DNA of 64,000 bases, from positions 6,059,001-6,123,000 of the forward strand of contig JASXTE010000007.1 in the NCBI GenBank assembly GCA_030280995.1, in the 5' to 3' direction. Position numbers and translations under genes: made by a program. Source of the stretch: Hemileia vastatrix (taxonomy: Eukaryota; Basidiomycota; Pucciniomycetes; Pucciniales; Zaghouaniaceae). Under the pieces are notes generated by a model that had not been told where the DNA came from, ran no database searches, and saw only the letters and a program-made list of their open reading frames with translations. Position 1 is the first letter of the stretch; every line of letters begins with the position of its first letter. Positions 10,608-22,069 of the stretch are shown here, one piece after another.

Positions 10608-11506
10608 ACAGTATATTAAAAATTACCAAGTCATAGCATTACCCCTTACCCAATTAACTAGAAAGGATGTTGCTTTTGTCTGGAATAGTGAAAGACAAAG
10701 AGCCTTTGACACTATGAAACACTGTTTGATGTCAGCACCAATTCTTGCTTTACCTGACTTTAATCAACCATTTGTTTTGTACACTGATGCCAGTTTCATT
10801 GGTTTTGGTGCTTCCCTCCATCAAAAAAAAAGTGATAAATGATAAAGTTTCAGAAGTAGTAATTTGTTATATTTCAAGAAACTTGAGAAATAGTGAATTG
10901 AAATATGGTGCTACTCAATTAGAGTGTTTAGCTGTAGTATGGGCTCTCGAAAAGCTTCATTATTACCTAGATGACCAGAAATTTGAACTTGTCACTGACT
11001 GCAGTGCAGTTAAATCCCTTTTAAACTTGAAAACACCTAACAGACATATGTTTAGATGACAGCTGGCTGTTCAACAGTACAGAGGGAGAATGACAATTAT
11101 TCATAGGGCTGGTATTGTTCACTCAAATGTGGATATGTTATCTAGGTTACCTTTTACAAATAATGACTCTAATCCTGCGTATGATCCTGAGGACAAAATT
11201 ATTCATATACATGGGATATATGTGGTTGATATGGAGGAAGAGCTATTACAGCTTATTCTGGATTCATATGATAAGGACACTGACTTAAAAAATTTATGCA
11301 CTATATTAAATGATCCAAAGAATGCTTCAATACAAGCATTAATTAAAACCCTTCCACCAAAGTACCAAAAAGCTTTGGAAAAAGGTAAATTTTCAATTGA
11401 TGAAGGATATCTATATTATAGAAGAAAGTTGAGTAATGTTATTGTTATTCCTCCTTCTATGAAAGAAATCATCTTGAAAATTTGTCATGATGACATATTA
11501 GCTTGA
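10585..11506 (+). pseudogene. pol: Element A RNase H and integrase zinc-binding region
   Basis: Read in two frames because of a nine-A run at 10823-10831. RNase H shows FVLYTDASF with the catalytic Asp at about 10786, then ECLAVVWALEKLHYYLDD and LVTDCSAVKSLLNLKT. TGA at 11057 replaces TGG (Trp) present in copies B, D and E. A linker leads to the integrase HHCC domain, whose first His is at 11484-11486. The segment ends at TGA 11504, where E and F keep Gly (AGHFDLEKT and AGHIDLEKT). Confidence 0.85.
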
Positions 11507-11527
11507 CATTTTGATCTTGACAAAACA

Positions 11528-12781
11528 ATGATCAGAATTAAGAACACTGCTTGGTGGGCTAATATGTCTGAAGACACCAAATTATATGTTGAATCTTGTG
11601 ATTCTTGCCAAAAATCAAAAAGATTAACTGGTAAAAGAGCAGGATTAATGCAACATATTGAACCTCCTGATGCTCCATGGAAAATAATAAACATGGATTT
11701 TGTAACAGGATTACCTATTGCTGGTAAAGACAGTTATAACTCTTGTTGGGTTATTGTGTACAGATTCACAAAAATGTGTAAATTTATCCCTACCCACAAG
11801 GATGTTTCCACTAAAGAATTAGCTTTCTTATGGTGGTCTCATATGTTTAATACTGCTGGTTTTCCTAAAGCCATAATCTCTGACAGAGACCCTAAATTTA
11901 CTTCTGAATTTTGGATGTCTCTGATGGATGTTTGTGGTTGTGATCTGAAACTTTCTACTGCCCATCACCCTCAGACTGATGGTTTAGCTGAAAGAATGAT
12001 TCAGACTCTAGAGGACATGATAAGAAGATATTGTGCCTTTGGCCTTGAGTATAAAGATAATGACAGATTCACTCATGATTGGGTTACCTTACTTCCTGGG
12101 TTAGAGTTTGCTTATAATAGCACTGTTCATTCTGTTACTCAAAGAAAGCCTTTTGAGCTCTGGCTTGGATATGTTCCCAATACTCCTGCCCAAATTCTCA
12201 ATAACAAAACACCTAAATTGGATATACGTCCTGGTGTAAAATATTTTCTTCAAATGAAACAACTATGTAGAAATCATGCTCAAAAATGTATTGAAAAATC
12301 ATTTGAATATGAGAAGAAAAGATGGGACAAATCCCATAAAGAATACACTTTTAAAAAGGGTGATGAAGTGTTGATTTCTACAGTCCACTTCAACTTACAA
12401 GGTAATAACAAATTGAAAGATCCATTTGTTGGTATATTTGTTGTCAGAAGAATGATTGGAGATAATGCAGTTGAAGTTATTCTGTATTCTCCATATGACA
12501 GAAAACATCCTGTTTTTCCAATATCTCTTTTGAAACCTTACACATCCAATAGTGATTTATTTCCAAAAAGGAGGGGTAGACCAAAGAAAACCCCAAATGA
12601 AATCACTGAAACAGCAGAAATTGAAAAAATTCTAAATGACAGAGTAGTCACTGCTGAAAAAGGTACAGAATACTTATTGAGATTCAAGAATAAATCATCT
12701 GAATATGATTCTTGGATACCTGGGAAGGAGATATCTAATCTTCCTACTCTACTAAAAAAGTATAAAAAGAAAAAATCATAG
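11528..12781 (+). pseudogene. int: Element A integrase core and chromodomain (417 aa)
   Basis: Same frame as the previous segment. The zinc-binding Cys pair is at 11597 and 11606. Catalytic Asp is in MDFVTGLP (11696), the second Asp in ISDRDPKF (11882) and Glu in LAERMIQTLE (11990), so the DDE triad is intact. One conserved residue is altered: VIVYRFTK where other copies read VIVDRFTK. The C-terminal 55 residues (EIEKILNDR...YLLRFKNKSSEYDSWIPGKEISNLPTLLKKY) match a chromodomain, which in chromoviruses directs integration to marked chromatin. The reading ends KYKKKKS-stop at 12781, just before the polypurine tract. Confidence 0.92.
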
Positions 12782-12803
12782 CATTTTTTTTATTGTTTTT
12801 TTT

Positions 12804-12815
12804 AGAGTGAGGGAG
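12804..12815 (+). other. Polypurine tract of element A
   Basis: AGAGTGAGGGAG immediately precedes the 3' LTR. The same purine run abuts the 3' LTR in B, C, D, E and F, preceded by a T-rich stretch. Expected role is the plus-strand primer. Confidence 0.88.
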
Positions 12816-13619
12816 TGTCAGCCAGGCTACTAGACTTACCCTGTGAAATAATTAATTATTTACTGGATGAAGCCACACCTTATCATTTTAATTATTTAAT
12901 TATAAATCAGTTACATTAAAATTACTTATAATAAATTAACTAATTACAGAATAATAAAATTAAATGAATAATTAAAATTAAATATAAAATTGTCCCTTAT
13001 ATTTTTTCTCTAACACCGTGCTCATTTGACAGGTTGGAATAAATAAAGATTTATATTAAAAAATAGATTTTAAATTAAAATAAGATTTTAATATTCAAAT
13101 AATATTAAATATATACAAAAACTCAAATTTCTTATTTAGAATTGACTTCTACAGTAAATATTAAATAAATTGATGTATTTCTGAAATACTCTATAAATAC
13201 ATCTTTTTGATGCCTTCTTTTTAGAGCAACTTTATTATTTGAAAATACTCCTTCTGGAATATTCTTTTTCTCTCTCTCTTATACTACTGTTTTCAGAATT
13301 TGATTGCCGTGCTTTGTCCCTCCTTTGCCTATATAAGGCCTCTCTTTTGGTTGTTTTTTATTCATTTCTTTACCAACTTACTTTATTATTACTATTTACA
13401 ACACAATACTTATCTTTATATCTTATCTCATTAGTAGTTACAAGAGTGTAATTCTAATCAATAACTTATAACAATATTTAAACCCTACCTCTTATATTTG
13501 AGTAACAAATCACTTAGATTAAGAAATATGTACCAAATTTTTGAGAGTTTATTTAAAATCCTTAAAATCCTCATAGAAACTTTATACCAAATCTTCTAGA
13601 CCAAAAGCGTACCTTGACA
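12816..13619 (+). repeat. Element A 3' LTR
   Basis: 804 bp, TGTCAGCCAGGC...CCTTGACA, near-identical to the 5' copy. TATATAAGG at 13330-13338. Confidence 0.93.
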
Positions 13620-13779
13620 ATGTTTTTTTTTCATTTCGTTTCTTTTTTTCATAGACTTTTATTTTTTATTTTTATAGACTTTTTTTATATATATAGACAT
13701 ATATATATGGACTTTTTTTTTTAATATATAGACTTTATATATATATATAGAATTTTTTTTTTAAACTTTTTTTTTTAAA

Positions 13780-13813
<34 letters not shown>

Positions 13814-14420
13814 TTTTTTTAGACTTTTTATTTTTTATTTAGATTTTTTTATTTTTTTTATTTTTTAGACTTTTTTTTTTTTTAGTAGACTTTTTTTTTT
13901 AGTTAGACACTTTTTTTTAAATTTCCTTTTAAATTAGACTTTTTTTTATATTTTTTTCTTTATTGTTTTTTTTTAATTAGACTTTTTTATTTTTTATTTT
14001 TATTTTTTAGTTTTTATTTTTTTTTATTTTAAAAAAAAAAATTTTTTTTTTAAAACTTTTTATTTATTTATTTATTTTTTTTGTAGACTTTTTTTTTTGT
14101 AGACTTTTTTTTTTTAAAAAAGACTTTTATTATTATTATTTTTTTTACTTTTTGTAGGCTTTTTTTTTTAGACTTTTATTTTATTTTTATTTTTATTTTT
14201 TATTTTTTTGTAGACATTGTTTTTTTTTTTTTAATAAGACTTTTTTTTTTTTTTGTAAATTTTTTTTTCTTTTTTTTGTAGACTTTTTTTGTTTTTAATA
14301 TTTTTTTTTGATAGAGACTTTTTTTTTTAATTATTTATTATTATTATTATTTTTTTTTAATTATTTTTTTTTAGACTTTTTTTTTATTGTTTTTTTTTTG
14401 ATTAGACTATTTTTTTTTAA
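13620..14420 (+). repeat. T-rich TAGAC tract
   Basis: Starts with the ATGTT duplication of A. T runs with AGAC spacers, TATATA patches near 13690-13750 and an ATT microsatellite near 13780-13812. From about 14165 it matches 2440-2700. It joins abruptly to LTR sequence at about 14420, where the LTR lacks its first few dozen bases. Confidence 0.85.
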
Positions 14421-15205
14421 ATTATGTGATAAATTACTGGAATAATTTAAGGGAATAATGCTATACATTTCATGTAGTTACAATAAAAAATCTTATTGAA
14501 TAAAATTATATTTTATAAGTAAAATAGTTTTATATTAAGAAACTTTTTATTACATATAAAATATTATATTCTATAATATCATGGCACATTTTGTATGTAT
14601 TCTAAATAAATAAATAAATTATTTATGGTTATATTATAAGTATAAAATACAACTTATAATGTAATTACAAATTGAGTAATAAAATTTATATAAACAAAAA
14701 TACAACTTATCATTCAATATTTTCCACAAATATTGGGTGCTTCCTTGACCCTTAATTGTGTCATTTAAATTATTAAATAAAGTACAATACTTATTTAATA
14801 TGATAAATTGTATTTCACATTCTAAATAGATTATTTTATTAATTTAATTAGTTGTTTCAATTAAATTAATAATTTAATTACTTGAAATGGTTAAGATGAT
14901 TAATTTAATATTCTTTATACTGAATTAAAAGGCATGAAAATAATTCCTTTTGTTTTAATTAGACCTTTTCAGCTATTTGTATTACCTGTTTTAGAACTCC
15001 TTTCCCATGGTTCTTATTTTTCATATTCACGTAGTCATTCATTATATTTGTTTAGGACTGTATGATGGGAATAGTTGTTTCTTATTCACGGGTTCACTTT
15101 ATTGGGTTAATTTTTCTTCTTGTTTTGTATGTTTCAATTAAATTAAAATACCTGTTCTCTTTATATTACTATAATCAATTTAACTACAATTTAGATGACT
15201 GAGAA
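14421..15205 (+). repeat. LTR 3, left part (host of element B)
   Basis: Matches LTR 2 from AAATTATGTGATAAATTACTGG onward, so the first roughly 30-45 bases of the LTR are missing and replaced by T tract. Holds the U3 block GACCCTTAATTGTGTC near 14748. Interrupted at 15205 by B; continues at 23715. Confidence 0.8.
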
Positions 15206-16010
15206 TGTCGGGTGGTCCTTCAAGTCTAGAAGAGTTTTCAAGGAGTTCCAAGGACAGCAACAGTGGATTTCATAGGATTCAAAATCTGTACGTATTTCTC
15301 TTATCTTTTAAAGATTTTTTTACTCAAATAATTTAAAGAGGTAAAGGGATAATTTCTATTTTATTTAAAAGTTTAGAATTACGGCTTAATGTAAATACTA
15401 AAATAATAATAAATAGTCTTGTATATAGTTATAATAAAATAAGTAAGTAAGGAATGTCTTGAAAAGCACAAAGGTGAAGGCCTTTTATAGGCAAAACATG
15501 AGGGAAATAAAGACACGTAAATTACACCATCTACTGTAAGAATGTGAGAAAGAAGATGACTAAAAGGAGTATATATATGACATAAGAAAAAGAATTTAAT
15601 TGGTACTTCAACAAGGGCATCAATTTTATTGGTAATAAAGTATGAGTTCCCTTGGACTGTCACAATTAATTACAACACATTTAAATTAATTGTATTGATT
15701 TCACGGAATTCTAGATCTCTCAATGAAGTAATATAATAATTGTAAGATTTTTTTATTATAATTTTATTATTAATTTTTATTCCCAATCAACTGTACTATT
15801 GAGCATGGTGTTAGGAAGTAAAAAATGTATGGGACACTTACTTAAATTAATTATTTACACTACTTAATGTAATTAGCTTAGTTGGTTGTAAGTAATATAT
15901 AAGTAAATTTTAAATAATTAAATATTAATAAGTATTTAAAAAAAGGCATGGCTTCACCTTAGTAAAATAATTAATCATTTTACCAGGTAAGCCTAGTAGC
16001 CCAGCTAACA
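15206..16010 (-). repeat. Element B 3' LTR
   Basis: TGTCGGGTGG (left tip) to CCAGCTAACA (right tip). Minus-strand TATAAAAGG at 15481-15489. The open frame at 15379-15663 recurs in the other LTR and is not a gene. Confidence 0.92.
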
Positions 16011-16022
16011 CTCCCTCACTCT
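16011..16022 (-). other. Polypurine tract of element B
   Basis: CTCCCTCACTCT on the + strand, i.e. AGAGTGAGGGAG on the coding strand, touching the LTR. Confidence 0.87.
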
Positions 16023-16042
16023 AAAAAAACAATAAAAAAATG

Positions 16043-17145
16043 CTATGATTTTTTCTTTTTATACTTTTTTAGTAGAGTAGGAAGATTAGATATCTCCTTC
16101 CCAGGTATCCAAGAATCATATTCAGATGATTTATTCTTGAATCTCAATAAGTATTCTGTACCTTTTTCAGTAGTGACTATTCTGTCATTCAGAAATTTTT
16201 CAATATCTACTGTTTCAGTGATTTCATTTGGGGTTTTCTTTGGTCTTCCCCTCCTTTTTGGAAATAAATTACTATTGGATGTGTAAGGTTTCAGAAGAGA
16301 TATTGGAAAAACAGGATGTTTTCTGTCATATGGAGAATACAAAATAACCTCAACTGCATTGTCTCCAATCATTTTTCTAACAACAAATGAACCATGAAAT
16401 GGGTCTTTCAATTTTTTATTACCTTGTAAGTTGAAGTGGACTGTAGAAATCAACACTTCATCACCATTTTTAAAAGTGTATTCCTTATGGGATTTGTCCC
16501 ATCTCTTCTTCTCATATTCAAATGATTTTTCAATACATTTTTAGCATGATTTCTGCAAAGTTTTTGCATTTGAAGAAAAGATTTTACACCAGGGTGTATA
16601 TCCAATTTAGGTATTTTGTTATTGAGAATTTGGGCAGGAGTATTTGGAAAATATCCAAGCCAGAGCTCAAAAGGCTTTCTTTGAGTAACAGAATGAACAG
16701 TGCTATTATACGAAAATTCTAACCCAGGAAGTAAGGTAACCCAATCATGAGAGAATCTGTCATTATCTTTATATTCAAGGCCAAAGGCAAAGTACCTTCT
16801 TATCATGTCCTCTAGAGTCTGAATCATTCTTTCAGCTAATCCATCAGTCTGAGGGTGATGGGCAGTAGATAGTTTCAGATCACAACCACAAACATCCATC
16901 AGAGACATCCAAAATTCAGAAGTAAATTTAGGGTCTCTGTCAGAGATTATGGCTTTAGGAAAACCAGGAGTATTAGACATATGAGACCACCACAAAAAAG
17001 CTAATTCTTTAGTGGAAACATCCTTGTGAGTAGGGATAAATTTACACATTTTAGTGAATCTGTCCACAATAACCCAACAAGAGTTATAACTGTATTTTCC
17101 AGCAATAGGTAATCCTGTTAAAAATCCATGTTTATTATCTGCCAT
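16043..17145 (-). pseudogene. int: Element B integrase core and chromodomain
   Basis: Two frames. The upper one (17145 down to about 16545) starts after a lost base in MDFVTGLP and holds VIVDRFTKMCKF, ISDRDPKF and LAERMIQTLE, so the second Asp and Glu are present. Deletion of one base near 16545 (AATCATGCTAAAAATG) shifts to the frame that ends at 16043 with EYLLRFKNKSSEYDSW and KYKKKKS, the chromodomain. Confidence 0.88.
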
Positions 17146-18227
17146 GGTGCATCAGGAGGTTCAATATGTTGCATTAATCCAGCTCTTTTACCAGTCAATA
17201 TTTTTAATTTTTGGCAAGAATCAAAAGATTCAACATTTAGTTTGGTGTCTTCAGACATATTAACCCACCAAGCAGTGTTTTTAATTATGATCATTGTTTT
17301 TTCAAGATCAAAATGTCCAGATAATATGTCATCATGACAAATTTTTAAGATGATTTCTTTAATAGAAGGAGGAATAACAATGACATTACTCAAATCTCTT
17401 CTATAATATAGATATCCTTCATCAATTGAAAATTTACCTTTTTCCAAAGCTTTTTGGTACTTTGGTGGAAGGGTTTTAATTAATGCTTGTATTGAAGCAT
17501 TCTTTGGATCATTTAATATGGTGCATAACTTTTTTAAGTCAGTGTCCTTATCATATGAATCCAGAATAAGCTGTAATAGCTCTTCCTCCATATCAACCAC
17601 ATATATCCCATGAATATGAATAATTTCATCCTCAGGATCATAAGCAGGATTAGAGTCATCATTTGGTAAAGGTAACCTTGATAACATATCCACATTTGAG
17701 TGAGCAATACCAGCCCTATGACTAATTGTCACTCTCCCTCTGTATTCTTGAACAGCTAACTGCCATCTGAACATATGTCTGTTAGGTGTTTTCAAGTTTA
17801 AAAGGGATTTAACTGCACTGAATTTAGTGACAAGCTCAAATTTCTGGTCATCTAGGTAATAATGTAACTTTTCTAAAGCCCACACTACAGCTAAACATTC
17901 AATCTCAGTGGCAACATATTTCAATTCACTATTTCTCAAGGTTCTTGAAATATAACAAATTACTACATCTGATACTTTATCATTCATCACTTGTTTTTGA
18001 TGGAGGGCAGCACCCAGACAAATAAAACTGGCATCAGTATATAAAACAAATGGTTGATTAAAGTCAGGTAAAGCAAGAATAGGTGCTGACATTAAACAGT
18101 GTTTCATAGTGTCAAAGGCTCTTTGTCTTTCACTATTCCAGACAAAAGCAACATCCTTTCTAGTTAATTGGGTAAGGGGTAATGCTATGACTTGGTAATT
18201 TTTTAATATATTGTCTATAGTATCCAC
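17118..18227 (-). pseudogene. pol: Element B RNase H and integrase zinc-binding domain
   Basis: 369 codons. FVLYTDASFICLG, ECLAVVWALEKLHYYLDD and KSLLNLKTPNRHMFRWQLAVQEY mark RNase H. The CHDDILSGHFDLEKT segment plus ESFDSCQK is the HHCC region; the first Cys of CDSC is replaced by Phe, which would disable zinc binding. Ends in QIINMDF at a one-base deletion that cuts the first catalytic Asp region of integrase. Confidence 0.87.
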
Positions 18228-19173
18228 ACATTCCCAAAAAACTCTGTAGCTCTCTAACTATATTAGGAGCCTTCACCTGTTGTATGGCTGCCACTTTGTT
18301 CTGCTCAACACATATCTGTAAGCCTGAAACAACATGACCAAGAACTTTTAAAGAATGGAAACCAAATTTACATTTCTTCAAAACAAGTGTCATATTTATC
18401 TCATCCATTTTTTGGAGCACTTTACACAGGTGGTTGAGATGGTCCTCAAATTTTTTTGAGAATATAATTATATCATCAACATAAAACATCAGCCATCCTT
18501 CAATTATCTCCTGATGGAATGTGTTAACCATGACTTTTTGAAAAAATGAAGGGGCATTTTTAGGGCCAAATGGCATCCTAACATACTTATAAATACCCAT
18601 ATGAGTAGCAATCATCAGAAAAGTTTGAGAATTTTTCTCAACAGGTACCTAGTGATATCCTTTATTACCATCCAAACAGCTGATATATTTAGCACCCTGT
18701 AAGGTACCATGTATAGAGCTGATTCTAGGTAAAGGGTAGATATCATCAACAGTATAAGTGTTTAGTGCTCTATAATCACCACATAACCTGGCTTTATCTT
18801 TCTCATAAGAAATTAGGACAGGTGAGATAACACAATATTTAGGTGTTTCAACTACCTTTTCAATAATATTCATTTTTAAAAGGGTAGAGATATTGTCTTC
18901 AATATCTTTTCTCTTTGTGGGAGAAGCAGGATAAGGCTTCTTCTTTAAACTAGGTGGTATATCAGTTAATGGGCAAGACAATGAAAGTTTCATTTCCTCT
19001 TTAACTAATCCCAGTTCATGTGACCCATGAGCAAAGGCCATAGGAAAAGATTTTATCAAGTTAATGATGGAATCTTTATCCTCACCAGAAAGTTGTTCTC
19101 CAAAAGAAGCATTGTCAATTTCAGACATAAGGGCATGCATTTCTTTTGTAGATCTTCCTTTATATTGAACCAC
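18160..19173 (-). pseudogene. pol: Element B reverse transcriptase
   Basis: One frame interrupted by TAG at 18649-18651, where A has CAG in KGYHQVPV. The upper part has KKKPYPASPTKRKD, the linker typical of this family before RT, and LCGDYRALNTYTVDD. The lower part has YVDD in place of A's YIDD, and LGHVVSGLQICVEQNK. The frame is lost near 18205 by an extra A in YIKNYQV. Confidence 0.88.
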
Positions 19174-19973
19174 AGAATTAATGTGTTCAATTCTGGTTTT
19201 AATAATTTTTTGGGCGAGGAAAACTTAAATTTTCTCTTCCCATTTATCCCCATTGTGAAGCATTGGTTAGAAGGATCTAATTTTATGCCATATTTGGTTA
19301 AAATGTCATTTCCTATGATAAACCAACTGCTTAAATTATAATTTTTCATGACAACAAAATTACAAATAGCTCTTACAAAACCATGGTTATATTTAAAAAA
19401 TACTATGGCCTTGTATTTACTAATGGGGGACAAAACAGAGCCATAAACTCTCCAATTTTCAGAAGTGATAGGCATCAGTTTTGATTTATAGTCTTGATGC
19501 ACTGAAGCAAGTGCTTTTTCAGATACTACACTTCCTCCAGCTCCAGAATCCAGAACAACTTCCATGCTGGTTCCATTGATCAAGACTGGTGCTTTGAGAG
19601 GGGCAATTACAATTGAGCTATCCTCAATGTTCCTTATGATCTCAGCATCCTCAACTGTAGATAAATCATTATTATCAATATCAATAGTATTCAAATAATG
19701 AATATCTTCTTGCAGCATCAAGATTTCTTGTTGAGATTCATATGAAATATTGCTGGCACAATCACTTGAAGTATCATCCAGTTCTATTGTGTCATCAGCC
19801 TTCTTCTCAGTTTGTTCAACAGTATTTATCCTCTTGTCACAAACATGGCCTTTCTCCCAAGGCTTGTTGCACTTGAAGCAAGTGTTTGTTGCATAATTTT
19901 TTGTTGCAACAGGGGCAGAAGGTTTACCAACCTTTTCCAGAGGTTTCTGTTGGTAAGTGGAGGATTTCTCCAA
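19056..19973 (-). pseudogene. pol: Element B zinc knuckle and protease
   Basis: CFKCNKPWEKGHVC with the same CX2CX7HXC spacing as A, an acidic linker, then VVLDSGAGGSVVSEKAL (protease DSGA) and FIIGNDILTKYG. A frameshift near 19180 ends alignment to A after KPELNT. Confidence 0.87.
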
Positions 19974-20003
19974 AGGGGTCCTAGGAATGAATTTTCTGGC
20001 ATC

Positions 20004-20390
20004 CTACTTTTTATTTATAAGGATCTCATTGCAACTGTTAATGAAAGAAGAAGGTTCTCTGGAGAACTCAGTCCTAGCCACTATCAAGTCTCTCAGAGAC
20101 ATTGGCAATTTATAAAGGATCCTGTACTTCCATAACTCGAACTCCATATTTGGGTCCATTGCCCTCAAGATTTTTACAAGTTTAATTAAGAACTCAAAAG
20201 GTTTATCAGTGGAAGAGCTATATCTAGTTTCCTCATACTGCCTTTGTTGAGCCATTCTGAACTTGGAGCCACCAAATTGTGCTTTAATCAATTTTTTCCA
20301 ATCTTCCCATGAGTAGTCATTTCTGTCAAGGAGAACAGATTCATACCACATTAGGGAAAAATTGGTAAACAAATAAATTAAATTAGACAC
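20004..20390 (-). pseudogene. gag: Element B Gag capsid-like domain
   Basis: LMWYESVLLDRNDYSWEDW to DLIVARTEFSREPSSFIN, collinear with A. Bounded by in-frame stops at 20394-20396 and 20004-20006, both point changes relative to A. No ATG starts this segment; it is an internal piece of Gag-Pol. Confidence 0.85.
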
Positions 20391-20393
20391 AAT

Positions 20394-21632
20394 TTACTCA
20401 TCTGGGAGTTTGTAAAAATTTTTTAAGTTATCAATTCTGTAAATAAATTGCTTCCAATCAGAAGAAGAATCACCATCAAATGTTGGGTACTGGTCAAGTT
20501 TTGGCCAATTCTTTTGATTTGAAGGAGTCTCCTTAGTACCAGCTTGTTTCTGAGTAAGGAGAAGCTGTAACTTCTCTAGTTTTGCATTAATCTCATTGTT
20601 TAATCCCTCTGTTGAAGATCCTGGTGCATCATCAATTTTTGATGGAAACTCAGGGGTATCAACATGTATTTCTGGAACTAAGTTTCCTTTAGATGAACTA
20701 GCCACAGGTAACCTTGGAGCATCCTGTACTATATGTTCATTTAAAGAAATGTCAGAGTATTTTTGATCATTAAACAATGAGTTCAATTTCTCCTCAGTGG
20801 TTGTTAGTCTGGTTTTCACTCTTGGAAGACTAGATAAACTCTCATTGATTGTTGCAAAAGATAACTGATTTTTATTTTGAAAAGATGAAAAATGGTCATT
20901 CAATCTTTTCAGATTCATCTTATCTATCTCCACCTCCTGGCAACAAGCAGATACAGTATCTTTCAGTTTAGACAAATCATTTTTGATATTTTGCCATAAA
21001 GCAACTTTCTTTTCATGGGTTTCCTAGTAATGAAACAATTCATCAGAAACTCTCTGTGATTCACTCCTCAATGCTTGATAACCCTGTTCAGTAAACAAAC
21101 TATTATATTTCTGAGTCAGTTGTATGTTGTTCATTGTATGATATTGATTAGCAATAATATCCAACAAATATTCATCATTAATGTTAGCTACATCTGGAAT
21201 GTTTCTAAATAAGGAAACAGAGTAACTTTCCAGATTCTCATAAAACTCAGGTTCAAGTGTTTCATCAATAATAGACATATCAGAATTTATCATTGAAGTA
21301 GCAATTAGAACCAAAGGATTAGATACATTTGAAATTTGAGCAATTTTTCTACTGTTCTCAGCCTCTACAGGTCTCACAGTCTCATCTCCTCTTCCAGAAT
21401 TACCTGAAGGAACTGAATTAGTTACAAGAAATGGTACTTGAGAATCAATAGAGGGGCTTACCAAGGTTTTCTGGGAAAGATCATATTGTTTTTTCTTCTT
21501 CTTCCTCCTTGATAGGGGTGAGGAGGTGTGGGGTTGACTTGGCTGGGTCTTGATGGACCTGCTTGGGGCAATTGAGTCTGTTGATATTGAGACAGGTAAT
21601 CCCACTGAGTTTTCAGCCGATCCCACTGCCAC
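20394..21632 (-). pseudogene. gag: Element B Gag middle region (coiled coil)
   Basis: Same frame as the capsid piece, broken by TAG at 21024-21026. Aligns with A from the PLSRRKKKKK segment through the coiled coil (YQALRSESQRVSDEL, KLKDTVSACCQEVEIDK, ATINESLSSLPR) to LLLTQKQAGTKETPSNQKNW. The CAG codon in that last segment shows that A's TAG at 8268 is a mutation, not a programmed stop. Confidence 0.85.
21404..21461 (-). other. 58-bp intron-like segment in gag of element B
   Basis: Coding strand CCTTG|GTAAGC...ACTAATTCAGTTCCTTCAG|GTAATT. Same position and length as in A; CTAAT is a branch-like site. The beta frame ends at this junction (Lys-Pro-Trp-stop). Confidence 0.55.
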
Positions 21633-21930
21633 TTGAATACTTCCACTTTCTCTGGCTGCTGGGGAGCCAATTGATGAAGATCCCTGGGGGGAGGAGGTCT
21701 CCTCTTCTCTTGAAGAAAAGCATCTATCTTACCTTTTCCTCTAGAGCATCTACGCTTGACCTAAATCTCAAGTTTTCTGTCCTTAATTCTTTTATGTGTG
21801 TTGAAAGGTTCTTTACTTATTGAGGTAGTGGCATCTTTTTTATTTTGAAGCCTTTTGGAAGTTCTTCTGGGGGTTTTATTACAGGTTTCTGTTCCTGAGT
21901 TGTTTCTACCAGAATTTCTACTTCCTCCAT
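21458..21930 (-). CDS. Overlapping +1-frame ORF in gag (frame beta), broken copy
   Basis: ATG at 21930 opens MEEVEILVETTQEQK in the frame +1 to Gag, aligned with the same ORF in A. A TAA falls in the PLPQ-VKNLSTHIKEL segment, a TAG falls after EEKVR, and a one-base shift near 21680 separates the C-terminal half (EKVEVFKWQWDRLKTQWDYL to PHPYQGGRRRK), which stays open to RKPW-stop. Decayed, but the shared start, coiled-coil core and Pro-Trp-stop end support a once-functional frame. Confidence 0.45.
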
Positions 21931-22069
21931 CTTTACATCCTGATTGGGGAAATGATTGATTAATTTGAGATAATTTTCTAGTTAAATGAGAACTCAAAGA
22001 AGAAGCCTCATCATAATCAATTAAATCCAATTCCTCTTCACGTGAAGCAGAGACACCTTGATCAGTCAT
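21761..22069 (-). pseudogene. gag: Element B Gag N-terminus
   Basis: 102 codons, MTDQGVSASREEELDLIDYDE, followed by the Ser- and Lys-rich region and RRTSKRLQNKKD. Start equivalent to A; the frame is lost at the next indel. Confidence 0.82.

Larger units (their letters stand above)
4897..13619 (+). mobile_element. Element A: complete but decayed Ty3/gypsy chromovirus
   Basis: Two 804-bp LTRs (4897-5700, 12816-13619) enclose a primer-binding block, a 1-kb leader, Gag-Pol and a polypurine tract. A perfect 5-bp target duplication ATGTT lies at 4892-4896 and 13620-13624, so both ends are certain and insertion was integrase-mediated, into T-rich tract DNA. Domain order is Gag, zinc knuckle, protease, RT, RNase H, integrase, chromodomain; RNase H before integrase is the Ty3/gypsy order. 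The coding frame is broken by TAG at 8268, 1-nt insertions at 10580-10586 and 10823-10831, and TGA at 11057 and 11504. The LTRs differ at roughly 2% of sites over the first 270 bases compared by eye. Confidence 0.95.
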
